Part shown: positions 48,035-59,369 of the stretch, piece by piece
Layout: every line of letters begins with the position of its first letter
How positions within the stretch are numbered: position 1 is the stretch's first letter
Assembly: GCA_002794785.1 (NCBI GenBank)
Contig: NBBA01000012.1
Span: 1,054,001 to 1,118,000 of the forward strand
Direction: 5' to 3'
DNA length: 64,000 nt
Source: Coniferiporia sulphurascens
Taxonomy: Eukaryota > Basidiomycota > Agaricomycetes > Hymenochaetales > Hymenochaetaceae
Made by a program: the position numbers and the translations under genes
The notes under the pieces: model-generated
The model's database searches: none
Told to the model about the DNA's origin: nothing
Seen by the model: only the letters and a program-made list of their open reading frames with translations

Positions 48035-49238
48035 TTACTGCCCTTTTCATATATCTTCCAACGACGCGTCACGCCGGAAAAAAACACGATTTTGGTCGTC
48101 TAGCAGTTTTCTGTTGTAGCTCATTCAATTCCTACTGTAGACACTTGATTTTACTTGCAAATGAAAGCTGTTGAAATTCTGCAGGGACAAGCGCCTTCAA
48201 AATTAAATTTGGTCAAATAATGAGAAACTTGGAAATTTAGCCCCTCCCAAACCTGTTTTCAATCATAACGCAGGATGCAGGACTCGGACGGATGAGTTGA
48301 GGCCACCAGGATGTTCAGCTGGTCAATCCACAGGGACAAGGATATTAATCAGATTTTTGGGCCAAGTATTGAGACCTCTGTGCAGATGAAAGCATGTTGG
48401 GCTCTGCTGCCTGCTGTTTTCAGTTGTAATGAAGGAAATACTGCTTGTAATATTATATTAAGACTGGCATTGTAATCTGCAGAGCAATACGAAGGGACAA
48501 GGATATTTTTCGTAGAAATCGGACGGGTTTTGGGCCTTCTGTGCTAGATTTATTCAGTCGCTCTCATTTACTACCACACTCTTCAAATTGGAACCGAAAG
48601 TGTAGTATTCACATGAATTCCTAATGAGATGTTTCCCACGGATACAACAGAGAAAATTCCCACACTCCCGACACCAAAAAAGAGCATCAGTCATATGCTC
48701 CCAAGGAATGGGAGCAGTTGGATAAATTTAACACAGAAGACCCAAAACCTGTCCGTCTTCTATGAAAACTGTCCTTGTCCCTTGAGAATACCCTAACGAT
48801 TACAGCCTTGGCCTCAAAATAGCTCTATAAGCTGTGGTCATTACCCTACAACTGAAAACAGTAGACATAAGTATTAAAAACACTCTCACATGCAGAGGTC
48901 TCAATGGTTGGCCTAAAAATCTGATTATTATCCTTGTCCCTGCGGATAGATTAGGGGAATGTCCCAATTGTTTCGTCTTGTCTCTCCAGGTCCTACACCT
49001 TGTGTTGTGATTGAAAACAGGTTTGGGAGGGGCTAAATTTCCAAGTTTCTCATTATTTGACCAAATTTAATTTTGAAGGCGCTTGTCCCTGCAGAATTTC
49101 AACAGCTTTCATTTGCAAGTAAAATCAAGTGTCTACAGTAGGAATTGAATGAGCTACAACAGAAAACTGCTAGACGACCAAAATCGTGTTTTTTTCCGGC
49201 GTGACGCGTCGTTGGAAGATATATGAAAAGGGCAGTAA
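48035..49238. mobile_element. Giant palindromic foldback element filling a divergent promoter
   Basis: The outer arms 48,035-48,265 and 49,008-49,238 are exact reverse complements over 231 bases. Both ends read ttactgccc...gggcagtaa. Further inward the arms stay alignable but with more mismatches, so almost all 1,204 bases form one imperfect palindrome with its centre near 48,630. The phrase gggacaag recurs in each arm (about 48,186, 48,333 and 48,493, mirrored on the right), so each arm contains spaced sub-repeats. No transposase is encoded. TA lies just outside ctgccc on both sides, which would fit TA target duplication, but the true edge is uncertain. It starts 115 bases upstream of the Rad60-like ATG and ends 66 bases before the GCFC-like ATG. 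Confidence 0.88.
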
Positions 49239-49304
49239 GGCGTGGGAACAAATCCCCGGTTGATTTCAGCTTGATTCGACTCTCCACTCTGCAAGCGCAC
49301 GACG

Positions 49305-51936
49305 ATGACCGACGCAGCCGCACCTACTATTATCAAGCGGACAAAGACGAGAACGACGCGGATTCGTGCATTATCGCCTACAAATGAATCGGCAGAGGGG
49401 TCCGAGGCATCGCCGAGCACTCTGGCCGCAAAGCTCAAGAAGCAGCACAAGGAGCGCACCAAACCAAAGGCACGGCTGAGTTTTGGGGGCGACGATGAAG
49501 TACGTGCTTTAAAGAACAAGATAGATTTTTAGCTGACATTGGCTCGAGGAAAGGAAGGAGATGGAGAGGTGTTCCAGGTCAAAAAGTCGGGCTTGAGTCG
49601 CAGACTTAAGCTTGGTGCTTCTAGGTATGGCTTCCTTCTGAAACACACGTCCGCGAAATTTCATTGACACTGTTGGAATAGCGTGTCGTTACCGAGTAAT
49701 CTGGATCAAGCTTCCATAACACCTCAATCTAGCGGTGTCGTGTATAGCAAGGAATACTTGTCAGAGCTCAAGGCCAGTACACTCTCTGCGCCATCCAATC
49801 CTCCACCCGACGATAGTCATGATGCTGTCATGGAACTCGATGAAAGTGAACTAGCCGGTGCGGTCATCGTGGACCAGGAAATGACCACAGGTGCACTCGC
49901 AGCTCCTCGAATCTGAGTATTGGGTTTCTTTATGCTAATTACTTATATTTCCAGAAACTATTTCTGAGATACCTTCGGAATCCTCTGTCTTGGCTGCAAA
50001 ACAAAAACGCGATCGCTTACGACAAGCAAGGCCACCTGCTACGCAAGATGGGGATGACTTCATCTCCTTGTCAGTCACTCGCAGGGAAGACAATTACCAA
50101 GGTCCTCATCCTGAAAGTCGACTTATGCGCGAGGACGATGAACTTGGAGAGGGCGACGACGGTTGGTGAACCGTGGTTGTGGAAACAAGAGATGTACTGA
50201 TGGGTTTCTGTCAGAGTTTGCTGAGTATACGGCTGCTCAAGAACGTATCGCGCTTGGAAAGAAGGCGAAGAAAAAGGAGGCGGTAAATCGGCGGTCTGCT
50301 ATGCAAGAGCTAATAAATGATGCGTTCGTATACCCATATTTCATACGGTGAATTCAATTACTAATTCTCAATAGTGAGGAGGAAGATGAAGAAACTATAG
50401 AATGGGAGAGAGAGCAATTACGAAGAGGAGCCCGACAGGGATCCGAGGCCCCGGAGACGAAGGTTAAGCAAGAATATAAACCTACGCCCAGTGAGTCACT
50501 CGCGTTTTTGTGCATGACGGGAAAAAACTAAGCTCTATTTAGTCCCCAATCCTACGCCTCTGCCGACCTTGGACGCCGCTATTTCTCGTCTGGGCCAGTC
50601 GCTGACGCAGCTTACGGTGTCTCATACTTCCAACACTGAATCAATGTCTGGTCTTGTTGACGAACGATCCGTACTGGAAAGTAAGGAGAAGGAGATGCGG
50701 TCAATGGTCGAGAAGGCCGAGAGGAAGCGAAGTTGGTTCAGCTCATTCAGAGAATGGGTCGAGACGGTGGCCACATTTTTGGACGAGAAGGTAGCTACCA
50801 TCTTCAGTACGGTTAAGGCGGTCAGATCACTGAGTCGTTTCTAGTACCCGCTATTGGAGAAACTCGAGGAAGAACACGTGTCCCTTTTGACGGAGAGGAG
50901 AGACATGATCTCAAAACGCCGTACGCAAGATGATGAAGACGATCTAACACTGTTTCTTGGTGCTTTGTCTTCTGCTGCAGCCGAGGAACCGGAAGAGTTG
51001 GATGAATTGGGTCGCGTGGTCCCTCGCCAGAATTCGGAAGTTGCTCGTAGGGAACGTCGCAAATATCGGTCTTTACGGCATGCTCGACATAAGGCTACTG
51101 ATGAAGAGGAAGGATACTCGACCGACTCATCTCTATCTCCATCTGACGAGACGGACTACCAGGCCGCGCTCGCCGACCTCCGGGCTAAGGTGTCGAATAT
51201 ACTTCAAGACGTACAGTCAGACGAGTTTCGCGATCCGCGTAAGGGCGTAGCGAAGTGGTTCGGCGGGTGGCGTGATAAGTATTCCGACACGTACACTGGT
51301 GCCTTCGGCGGGTTAGGGATGATAAGTGCGTGGGAGTTCTGGGTACGACTGGAACTGCTTGGCTGGGATCCAGTGGCACAACCACGCACGCTGGATACCT
51401 ACTCATGGTTCAGCGCGTTATATGATTATTCGCGGCCTCGGACGCGCGACAATGAAGATGAAGACGATATGGAGCCTGAGCTGGGGCCTGACGGCGATCT
51501 TGTATCTGCAATGATCTCCACTGCCGTGGTTCCTCGCCTGTGTAAAGTTATCCGTGGTGGTGCCTTCGATCCTTACTCTGCGAAGCATGTCCGTATCCTT
51601 GTCGACCTCGCGGAACAAGTTGAAGTATCAGCTTCACAGGACAAGTTCGAGTACCTTTTGAAATCTGTCGCCGCATCGTTTTCTCAGTCAGTCGAGAGTG
51701 CCGCGATCATCTCCCGTCCATATTTTGAGAGCGGTAATATTGCAAAATTCGATCCCGAGGCAATCCCGGCACGACGACGCTTTTTGATGCGCCAATGTAA
51801 GCTCGTGAGCACCCTTGTGAGATGGAGGAAGTATACTGGTGAGAAGTTTGGAATGGGCGAGATGATCACGAGGTTAGTGGGTCAGTGTATCCGCCCGCGG
51901 CAGAGTCCGGATGGGAGGTCGGAGGGGAAGATGTAA
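49305..51936 (+). CDS. GCFC/PAXBP1-type GC-rich-sequence-binding factor (splicing-associated)
   Basis: Plus-strand exons. The head starts MTDAAAPTIIKRTKTRTT and carries ERTKPKARLSFGGDDE, then KSGLSRRLKLG, the short motif order seen at the N-terminus of this family. Middle exons are acidic and basic by turns (EEEDEETIEWEREQLRRGA near 50,385). The coiled-coil exon 50,569 to about 50,789 ends FLDEK, and splicing over gtagct...ttctag joins it to YPLLEKLEEEHVSLL at about 50,848. The last exon, to 51,936, is the GCFC domain (PRKGVAKWFGGWRDKYSDTY, WEFWVRLELLGWDP, MGEMITRLVGQCIRP). Family members act with the spliceosome-disassembly machinery. It is divergently paired with the Rad60-like gene across the palindrome. 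Confidence 0.88.
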
Positions 51937-52699
51937 TGCAAAAGGCATGCCTTTGTACGCTTTCGCTTCTCCCTGTGCTAACCGTTGACACTCACAGGTG
52001 GCAAAAGTAGTACCGCCGGAGCTCCGTTAAATGGACATCCCTAGCTCAAGAAAAGTGTAATAGACCCGAAGTTAATTATTTTATCTTTATGACCGGAAGG
52101 AGTCTTTTACCTTATCAAACACACACGTCGTTTTTTTCCGCTTTTTTTGCACTCAAGGAGGAACGCAATTTGAATTTGCACATATCCTTTACAATTCCTG
52201 AGTACGAGGAGCCATGTCAGGTTGGCGAGCGCGTCAGATCCGTTTTGGATCTGACAACCCCTACGCCGCCAACCCTAGGGCTTCCTCGAACAGCGATACA
52301 TCTCATTTGGAGCACCTTTCTGACCCGCTTTCAGCTGCTCCCTGGGCGCTATCTCGCCTGGAAGTTGGGCTCGTTCCGCTGCCAGACATCCATCCCATAC
52401 GTGATGATGATTGAATATTAACGCGAGTGATACTGGAGAGTTGCACGTAGTGCGCCTGTGTGTCCTTGGATCGAAGCTAGTTATCTGGATGCTTCCCCTG
52501 TATAGCATCGGCTGTCAAGAAAAGTTGAATGTGCAGTATTAATGACACTTTCGTAGAGTTATAATTGTCACCCCGTTGTTGTGCGGCAATTTAGGTTGCG
52601 ACGATCGTTGGACCTGAGTCCTGATCTGCGTGCCGATATTCAACCCCAGCGAACATAAATATGAATATTCAACCCAAAGACAAAGCAAGGTTTTACTCA
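51937..52699. other. Spacer with a 66-codon frame of doubtful status
   Basis: The frame MSGWRARQIRFGSDNPYA (52,214-52,414, plus) is a possible small protein with no known family. Nothing else supported. Confidence 0.4.
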
Positions 52700-53650
52700 T
52701 CAATCTATAGAGAATATATATATATAGTTGTCGACATGAAACAAGGTGCATAACATACTTACGATGGAAGTATTCCAAAAAAAATGAGACAATGGTGCCT
52801 ACAATATCTGTGTACCTCTTGGCGCCAATGCCGTCGTTGTTTTCTCGCAGGGCAGTACTCAAGTAAAGCGGAAGTATAGACCGTAAGTGGAGAGATTGTG
52901 CCGTCCGATATGATACTTTCTGTGAAGTTTCCGCCGAGACAATGTACTGTACTGTATATAAGGAGGTGCGTCCGAGTCTGTGCTTGTGTTGCCAAAACTG
53001 AAAATTTCTATAAGGAATGTTTCGTCCGCATCATACGTGCTACTTAATGTAAGCATCGGTTTCTCTGTGACCTCTGCAGTAAGAGAGAAACGTCAGCAAT
53101 ATTTATTCCTTGAATTGAGAGCCGTACTTACTGATATCAGCTATAATCATATTGGCTGAAAATCTGTTTCCGAGTGACCGTAACTGCCACCAACTTCTCC
53201 GGGAATCTCATTGACCGACCCACCATCCAGGTCGCTGCACCATAAATTTCCGTCTTTGCCACTGTCATCCTCCAACCATGATGAAGCTACTTGTGGCAAA
53301 ATTCCACCAGGTCGAGTCGCTACTCACCGTTGCGCTTCTCCCATTTTCACTCGACACCTCCAGAGGGATGCCTACACGCGGCTCATGATTATAGTAGTTA
53401 CCTTCCGAGTCAGCCTGTAGGTATTTTACAAATAGGAGTGTACTGGCTCAAAGGTGGGCGCCAAGGTGGTCACCTGCGGGGTATCAGTATTGCAAAATAT
53501 AAAAAGTGTCTCATGCAAAGCGCCACGAACATTTGACTCTTCAAGCACCTGTACAGTATCCGTAAGACTCTCCTCACCCTTAAACTGGAATTCAAAGAAA
53601 CGAAGGAGCACGGTGAGTAATATAGCGTTGCCACTTCCACCAGCGGAAGA
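52700..53650 (-). CDS. Unrecognised spliced gene
   Basis: Several minus-strand blocks have good coding character and splice signals. About 53,610-53,480 holds FFEFQFKGEESLTDTVQV and ALHETLFIFCNTDTPQ before gtgacc. About 53,290-53,150 holds an acidic block (SWLEDDSGKDGNLWCSD, GEVGGSYGHSETDF). A block ending near 53,030 holds EVTEKPMLTL. About 52,997-52,760 begins FWQHKHRLGRTSLYTVQYIV after tttcag and runs through SILPLYLSTALRENNDG to VGTIVSFFLEYFH before gtaagt. The stop follows directly after the next acceptor, at 52,700-52,702. I do not recognise the family; the start and some exon joins are not settled. The protein would end in a helical segment. Confidence 0.45.
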
Positions 53651-53825
53651 AGTTGGAAGTTTAAAGCAAATTTAAGGTCCAAAGAAGGGCCGAACTTCCT
53701 GGTTTGGGATTTACGTATAGTGTGGGAATATACGCCACAAAGGGATCGGATTAATCTTTTACTTAGCCATCATGCTATGGTGCTTTCCGACACTCACAAT
53801 CCTGGCTTGAAGGAATGCTAAAAAA

Positions 53826-54902
53826 TGAAAAGGAATATAACTCTGGTCTCATACGAAAGCTCAGATGAAGAAACGTCCAGAGATACAGATCAGCGCGCTA
53901 GCGCCGACATCTTTTTCAAAAGGTAATTCTTCGTGCTCTTTAGCACGAGTTTCCGATATAACTGTCGAGTCTTTCTAGGAAGCTTCCGAAGATATCTCCG
54001 TCGTTGACTGTTCCTGTACCGGTATCAAACCCAGCCCTCCACCAAGGACGCATTCGCACCACTCCGCATGTCGAAGGACAGTTTGCCGCGTTTGTGTATA
54101 TTCCCATTGCGCTCGAGGACGCATCAGGGCTGCACAGGCTCTTAGAAAAGGCCATACTTCGCGCAAAGGATATCGAGCCTGCTCTAAAGTGCGACTGGAT
54201 GGGAGCCGAACGTCGCTCTTGTGAACTGCATATCTCCCTGACGCGACCGATATACCTGCGCCATTACCAGCGCGAGGAGCTGAAGCGCGCAGTCAAAGCT
54301 GCGGCCCGTGCACACGACCCGTAAATATCTGCTGAGTTTTTATTTAACGAACTAATCAATTCTTGATTTTTTGAAATCGTTTGTATAGGTTCACTGCGTC
54401 GTTTTCGACGTTTGCCACTTTTGAAAATGACGAGCGTACGCGGGCATTTTTGGGCGTCGAAGTGGGCGCCGGCCACTCGGAGGTGCATTTAAACCCGCTC
54501 TCTTCTCTTAAGTCTATTAACGATACCTATTTGGATTAGTTCAAGTCTCTTTCCAAGTCCCTAGAGCCCGCACTCAAGCTCCTACACCAAAAGGAGTTTT
54601 ATTCGGAGCCTCGTTTCCATGCATCAATAGCTTGGGCGTCCCTCGCACCGGAACTGAAGAAGACAGATGCGTCAAATGCTGTGACTCCATCGTCACCGTC
54701 AACAACGCTGGAGGCTCCGGAGGTCAAGATGCACAACGAACATAAGACGATATTGTCTTTTCCTTCTTCCATGCTTTCGGGACTGAATGCGCAGTTTGGC
54801 GATGCGCTTTCGAGCAGAAAGGTGGGCGCGTTCGAGGTAGAGCGTGTTGAGGTGAAGATAGGGAAGGACATATTCAGCTGGGAATTGGGCCGGAGCAGGT
54901 GA
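53826..54902 (+). CDS. USB1: U6 snRNA 3' phosphodiesterase USB1 (Mpn1)
   Basis: Exon 1 starts MKRNITLVSYESSDEE at 53,826 and ends FFKR before gtaatt. Exon 2 begins KLPKISPSLTVPVPV and carries GQFAAFVYIPIALED and the first catalytic tetrapeptide in CELHISLTRPIYLRHYQ. After the intron near 54,324-54,388 comes FTASFSTFATFENDERTRAF. The second catalytic motif is in SEPRFHASIAWASLAPE (around 54,605-54,655). The last part ends IGKDIFSWELGRSR, stop 54,900-54,902. Two H-x-S motifs define the 2H phosphoesterase fold. USB1 trims and caps the U6 snRNA tail. The short stretch between about 54,488 and 54,540 probably holds another intron; I did not resolve it. Confidence 0.9.
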
Positions 54903-55482
54903 ATAGCATTGATTGGCCCGGTCTTACGAATATGTTTTGCTTGTGCCGTTCCTATCAAAACGTTTTATCGCATTTTTATCCTTAGAAGTAGACAAGGCTT
55001 TTACACAATGGGCGGTAAACGCTATATGCGCACAGGTTCAGGAGCATGCTTCTGAGCTATACGAAGGACGGACTGGGTGTGAAGAGAACTGGTCACCCAG
55101 ATCTTTACGTATTCTACCGAGTGGAAGTATTATTTGTGTAGTTGATGCAATGGCTAACTCTGGATTGCAATAGTGATAAACTATATATTCATACACAGCA
55201 TGGTGTCCTTGCTGCACTTCCAATAAACTTTATCAGGTGTTTCAATATTTTCTCGGTTTGATGAAATTGTGGCACATGTACAGTCAACCTGTGTGATTGT
55301 CCAGATAATCATGCACATAACGCATGTCCGATTATCCTCTTTTTCCCATCAATCTTTTAACATTCATCGCTTTGCGTACCTACTTTACACAGGATATTCT
55401 AACACAGGACAAGATCAAACACAAATATTAAACCAGAGACATAAAGCGAGTACTTCTCCCAGACATCTGATTCAACATCCCG
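54903..55482. other. Convergent 3' region, no gene seen
   Basis: USB1 ends on the left and the nucleotidyltransferase-like gene ends on the right, so this is shared downstream sequence. Only short chance frames. Confidence 0.5.
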
Positions 55483-56814
55483 CTAGTTTGGACGGGCCAA
55501 CTCCTTATGGACCTCTAGCACAACCTTGCACAGCATATCCTCATCTATAGCAGCAATATCAGCATCCCTCAGCTTCTCACGCACACTGTGCATGATGGTT
55601 CGCACTGCTGTGCCCTGCACTCCAGTCCAAGCCGTCACTTTCGTCCCGTTGAACTTCTCGCGAAGAATCCGCTTCCGTTGGATCGCGGTGACGAGCGCAT
55701 CGTATGCGTCTTTCTTGCCAAAGTAAATCAGGGCCTCCTGTCGGACGGCCGTGCGGCTGATGCGCTTCGTCTTCCTGTTCCTGACTACGCCCCTGGGTTC
55801 AACCACGCTCTCCCTGTTCTCGCCAATATTCAGTTTGACCAGCTTCTCAGCAACCTCGTTCTCCTTCCCACTCTTAATATTATCCTCCCCTTTGACAGGC
55901 TCCTCATCGACTTCAGTTTCAGAACCAGACCTGGACAAGTCAGGGCCAGACTCGGCAACGGCGAGCGCGTGCGAGTACTGGAGGAAAGCGTCATACATCG
56001 CGCGCTGCTGACGTGCGGCCCTCTTCTCCTGAGCCGGGTAGGCGACCGTGAGGCGACGCGGGACGAAGAGGCGGGACGACGTCACCCACGCGAAGATGTC
56101 TTCACGGGTCGCGAAGCCTTGTTCCCAGGTGTCCAAGGACAGCCCGAAGAATGCCAGGATCTCGCGGAGGGACTCAGAGAGTGGGAAGGACGAGATGCGC
56201 CCCTCGCTCGGTTTTGCGTAATGAGTCTGTGTGCGCGTGCGTGTCAATGTGTTTGGAAACGCAGCAGCGCAGGAGGCACAACCACACACCCTGAGTCCCT
56301 TCACCCCGAGGGTGAGCCCGTGCGCCCGAGCGAGTAGGCCGAGAATCATGCCGAGGTCACCATAGGAGTGGAAGAAGAGGAGACGGTCCCACTCGGCTTT
56401 GTCCTTGCATACGTGCACGTCGACTTGGAAGAACTTGCCCTCCCATTCCGCGCCTAGTTCGGCGTCCGCGGGCACGGCGAAGTTGGACGTACGGTGGCCC
56501 TCGACGAGGGTGATGTGCTCCGCGCCCAATAGATTCTTTGCACGCAGAAGCGCGTCGGCGTGCGCGAGGAGGATGTCGTACGGCTCGGATTCTGTAGTCC
56601 CAACGGCAGTGGATGCTTTCACAGTCAGCGGGTCGCACACGACGAAGTCGACATCGCCGTGGTCCGCCTTCTGCGGCGCCTCTACTGGGGTTCCTACGAA
56701 AGCATATAACGTCTTTAGCTTTTCACAGAGTCGCGCCTTCAGGGGGTTATAGATATGAGTAGGGATACGAGGGAACAAGCCATTGTCCAGTTCAGTGAAT
56801 GCCTTGCCACCCAT
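55483..56814 (-). CDS. Nucleotidyltransferase-fold protein, uncharacterised
   Basis: A single open frame of 443 residues (start MGGKAFTELDNGLFPR). Residues 51-60 (DHGDVDFVVC) give the G-D-x-D pattern with Asp54 and Asp56. Asp132 in FFQVDVHVCKD fits the third metal-binding Asp of a pol-beta-type nucleotidyltransferase, so the site looks complete. Between residues of GVKGLR and THYAKPSEG lies a 63-base stretch (56,227-56,289) with perfect GT and AG ends and no stop; it may be a retained or optional intron (422 residues if removed). The C-terminal half is charged with a basic patch (RNRKTKRISRTAVRQ). Such proteins occur in many basidiomycetes without known function. Substrate unknown. Confidence 0.72.
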   Translation of the reverse strand: MGGKAFTELDNGLFPRIPTHIYNPLKARLCEKLKTLYAFVGTPVEAPQKADHGDVDFVVCDPLTVKASTAVGTTESEPYDILLAHADALLRAKNLLGAEHITLVEGHRTSNFAVPADAELGAEWEGKFFQVDVHVCKDKAEWDRLLFFHSYGDLGMILGLLARAHGLTLGVKGLRVCGCASCAAAFPNTLTRTRTQTHYAKPSEGRISSFPLSESLREILAFFGLSLDTWEQGFATREDIFAWVTSSRLFVPRRLTVAYPAQEKRAARQQRAMYDAFLQYSHALAVAESGPDLSRSGSETEVDEEPVKGEDNIKSGKENEVAEKLVKLNIGENRESVVEPRGVVRNRKTKRISRTAVRQEALIYFGKKDAYDALVTAIQRKRILREKFNGTKVTAWTGVQGTAVRTIMHSVREKLRDADIAAIDEDMLCKVVLEVHKELARPN

Positions 56815-58676
56815 ACTAGTCTTGTATGATCGATCGATAGACGTCGAAATTCGATTAGGAGTTATCCAGTAACCTCAGCGCCAGAGCCATAGGCCTTATA
56901 TACACTCAGCACTCCCAGCAACAGCTTAAAGCAGAGTATTTTTTTGCGTATTTGCGAAGACTCTCGAACTAAGTGTAGTTGTGCTGCGCCTCGCACAGGT
57001 GACAGGACCACGAAAAGCGCCCAGCTCAGTCCTCGGCGTCTCGCAGGCTTCCCGCAAGCTCAGCCGCAGCCCATAGAAAACTTTTTGTATTCACTTGTGA
57101 AGAGATAGACGGACTTAGCTCCTAGGGATCCTGAGATCAGTACCGGTTCAGGTTGAAGAAGATTATACCAGAAGCCACGATGCCGACACTTACGTCAGCA
57201 AGTTGTGGGCGCTTATTTACTTTTGCGCTGGTGCATCATGGTATGACTTTGTAAGATCCAGACTCCAAGGGGGAAAAGCTCGTTACATCTACCCAGCATA
57301 TGAGACAATAATTATTGTATCACATAAAAATCGAAATTTCCTGCCATAGACTGCCCTCTTCAACTCGTTCGAGCAGACCTTGAAGCTACTCTCCCACAGG
57401 ATAGCAATATCCTTTCTTCATGCGTCATTCCTTCAATCTGCCATCCGAAGCGGCAGAACTGTATGGAGCTATTTATACAGGTCGACAAGTATACCGGGTA
57501 TACTTCCAACGAGGACTAGGAAGAAGCCTCCGAACTTTGTACAGGTTCTACAGCCCCTTATCCCTTTTACGTGTAAAAGGCCCCTAGCTATGTCCAAGTT
57601 TAAAGAGTATCTGGAAGCCTCAAATTGGAACATATCAGCAGCCAACTCGGCGTAAGAAACCGCTTTCACGGGCGCCCTGCAGGAAATTCATGGAAGGCTT
57701 CCACATACACTTATAGAGTGAAAAGCGAAGAGCAGTCGTTTCTGCTGCCCCTGAGAGTCCCGTCTATGTTCAACTTCCCTTGTTCTTCAACTTGTAATTT
57801 TGTGGCCAGGTTATTTTGGGTTTTTCCGACTGTAGGATATCGAGAGAACGACATTCTAGACTGCATGAGGCGCGATAGGAGGAGCAAGAAGCCGGTAATC
57901 CTATTCAAGGATCTGCTGTGCACTTGAGGTCACGCTCGGTCAGCGGCTACATTCTTAATACCGGCTGTACTTCGCGAGACTTTGTAAGTTCTTAAGTAAG
58001 AAAGGATGTAAAGCACGATCCGGAAACGAGGGCTTGAAACACCTTAGCGAGAGCTACTCCTCACCGTGAGGATCTGAAGATAGACGCCTAGTTAGAGCTA
58101 TCATTTTCCTTTCCGTATACTCGGCTTTGTCCGCAGAGGCCACAAGCTTCTTGTGGAGCCCCGCTGCGCACCGGCAAGTCCTTTGCCCGCGCAGCAACCT
58201 CTTGATAGGCGCCGATGTGGTTGTGACGGATAAGCAATGGGGTTCACACGTGTGGCGCTCGCCTCGGTATAGTCCCGGAGTATCTTGGCCAATTAATAGG
58301 GTGCATTGTTCACTGTGTCAGAGATTCTATTCTACGATACCTGCTCGCCTTCCCTGTTGTTTTGCACTAATGAACCAAATGATAATAATCATTGGAGCGC
58401 AGTACGCGGCGTGCTTCATCGGTTGGTACGACCTGCGGGACGAGCCGTGCTCATCTACCGAGAGCGGGAATAAGCGACCGTGTACTGTAATCGCGTAGAA
58501 GCGGCTATGCGGAGGATGCGGCGCACCGTGGATGGACGGGTAGGGTATGTATGACGTGACCTGTGCTACAACGGTGACAAAGGTCGAGATAGATGCGAGT
58601 AATAATGGAGGGACGGGGCATGACTCGTGCGCTGACCGGTGCCTGTGGCCCCAGTGATTATTTCCTTCGTTCCACT
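56815..58676. other. Spacer, no gene recognised
   Basis: About 1.9 kb. Frames near 57,380-57,655 and 57,625-57,927 (plus) lack motifs and convincing splice sites. The left end should hold the promoter of the nucleotidyltransferase-like gene. Confidence 0.45.
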
Positions 58677-59369
58677 CAGAAGTAGGGGTTATTCCAGACT
58701 TCTTTGTCCCATCCTTCAACCAGCTTTGGATCGTTCTGCGCCCGCATATAGTCAGTTGCTTTCTAGTTACCCCTGACCTAAAGACGTACTCTGTAACGCA
58801 GCTGGAATTCTGTGAAACCACCACGCAGCACGTAGACCTCGTGTGATTTCTCCTTGCCCTCCTTCTCTTCTCGTTCACTGCGCAATTCAGAATAAATCTG
58901 TTATAGCCAGAGCGCACGAGGGCATCAGGGGTTATCCTTGGAAGCATATTATTGTAACATACACGGGCAGCCTTCGGACCTCTGAGGAGGGATGTCAGGG
59001 CCCCAGTAAAACGACGAATGCTAAAGGGACGCACCGCTGCTGGGACAGTGCGCAGTGGAAGATTACCTTCGGCACATTCTTTGTCTTCTCCACGAGCTCC
59101 TGTACATGATTGAGGAATGTGTACGAAGGTGCATGCACGCTTCCCGCGATGTGTCCGCCTGTGCGGTCGTCGTCTCGGACATCGATGACGACGTATTCCG
59201 TGTTCACTTCTGCGCCGCTTTTGATCAGGTCGGCGAGCTCCTATCGGGACCGGGCGTCGTCAGGTACGAAATCGTTAATCAGTCTTTCTCGCCATCTGCA
59301 CAAGCCACGACGTCGTAAGTAAACACGCACTTCGCCGCGGATGTAGGTATACGGGGGTAGCATCGACAT
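58677..59369 (-). CDS. Rhodanese-domain phosphatase, Cdc25/Ych1-like
   Basis: Five minus-strand exons. Exon 1 starts MSMLPPYTYIRGE at 59,369 (or at the second Met) and ends before gtgcgt. The acceptor ccgatag joins ELADLIKSGAEVNTEY, so the in-frame TAG just before it is intronic. Exon 2 holds VVIDVRDDDRTGGHIAGS and the active-site loop HCALSQQR. Splicing completes the Arg and joins GPKAAR. Exon 4 begins IYSELRSEREEKEG and runs into VYVLRGGFTEFQLRYR. The last exon starts NDPKLVEGWDKEV and ends NNPYF, stop 58,677-58,679. The H-C-x5-R loop has both catalytic Cys and Arg. Relatives act as small phosphatases or arsenate reductases; the true substrate is unknown. About 150 residues. Confidence 0.88.

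Noticed and set aside
52214..52414. Small 66-codon plus frame as a possible APC13-type protein
   Set aside because: The expected short motifs of that family are not present; no support for any function.
55588..56337. 249-codon plus frame opposite the nucleotidyltransferase-like gene
   Set aside because: It is the complement of a GC-rich gene with a complete catalytic pattern on the other strand.
59270..59300. In-frame TAG just before ELADLIKSG suggesting a broken rhodanese gene
   Set aside because: The TAG is the 3' splice site (ccgatag) of an intron starting gtgcgt after YIRGE; splicing removes it.
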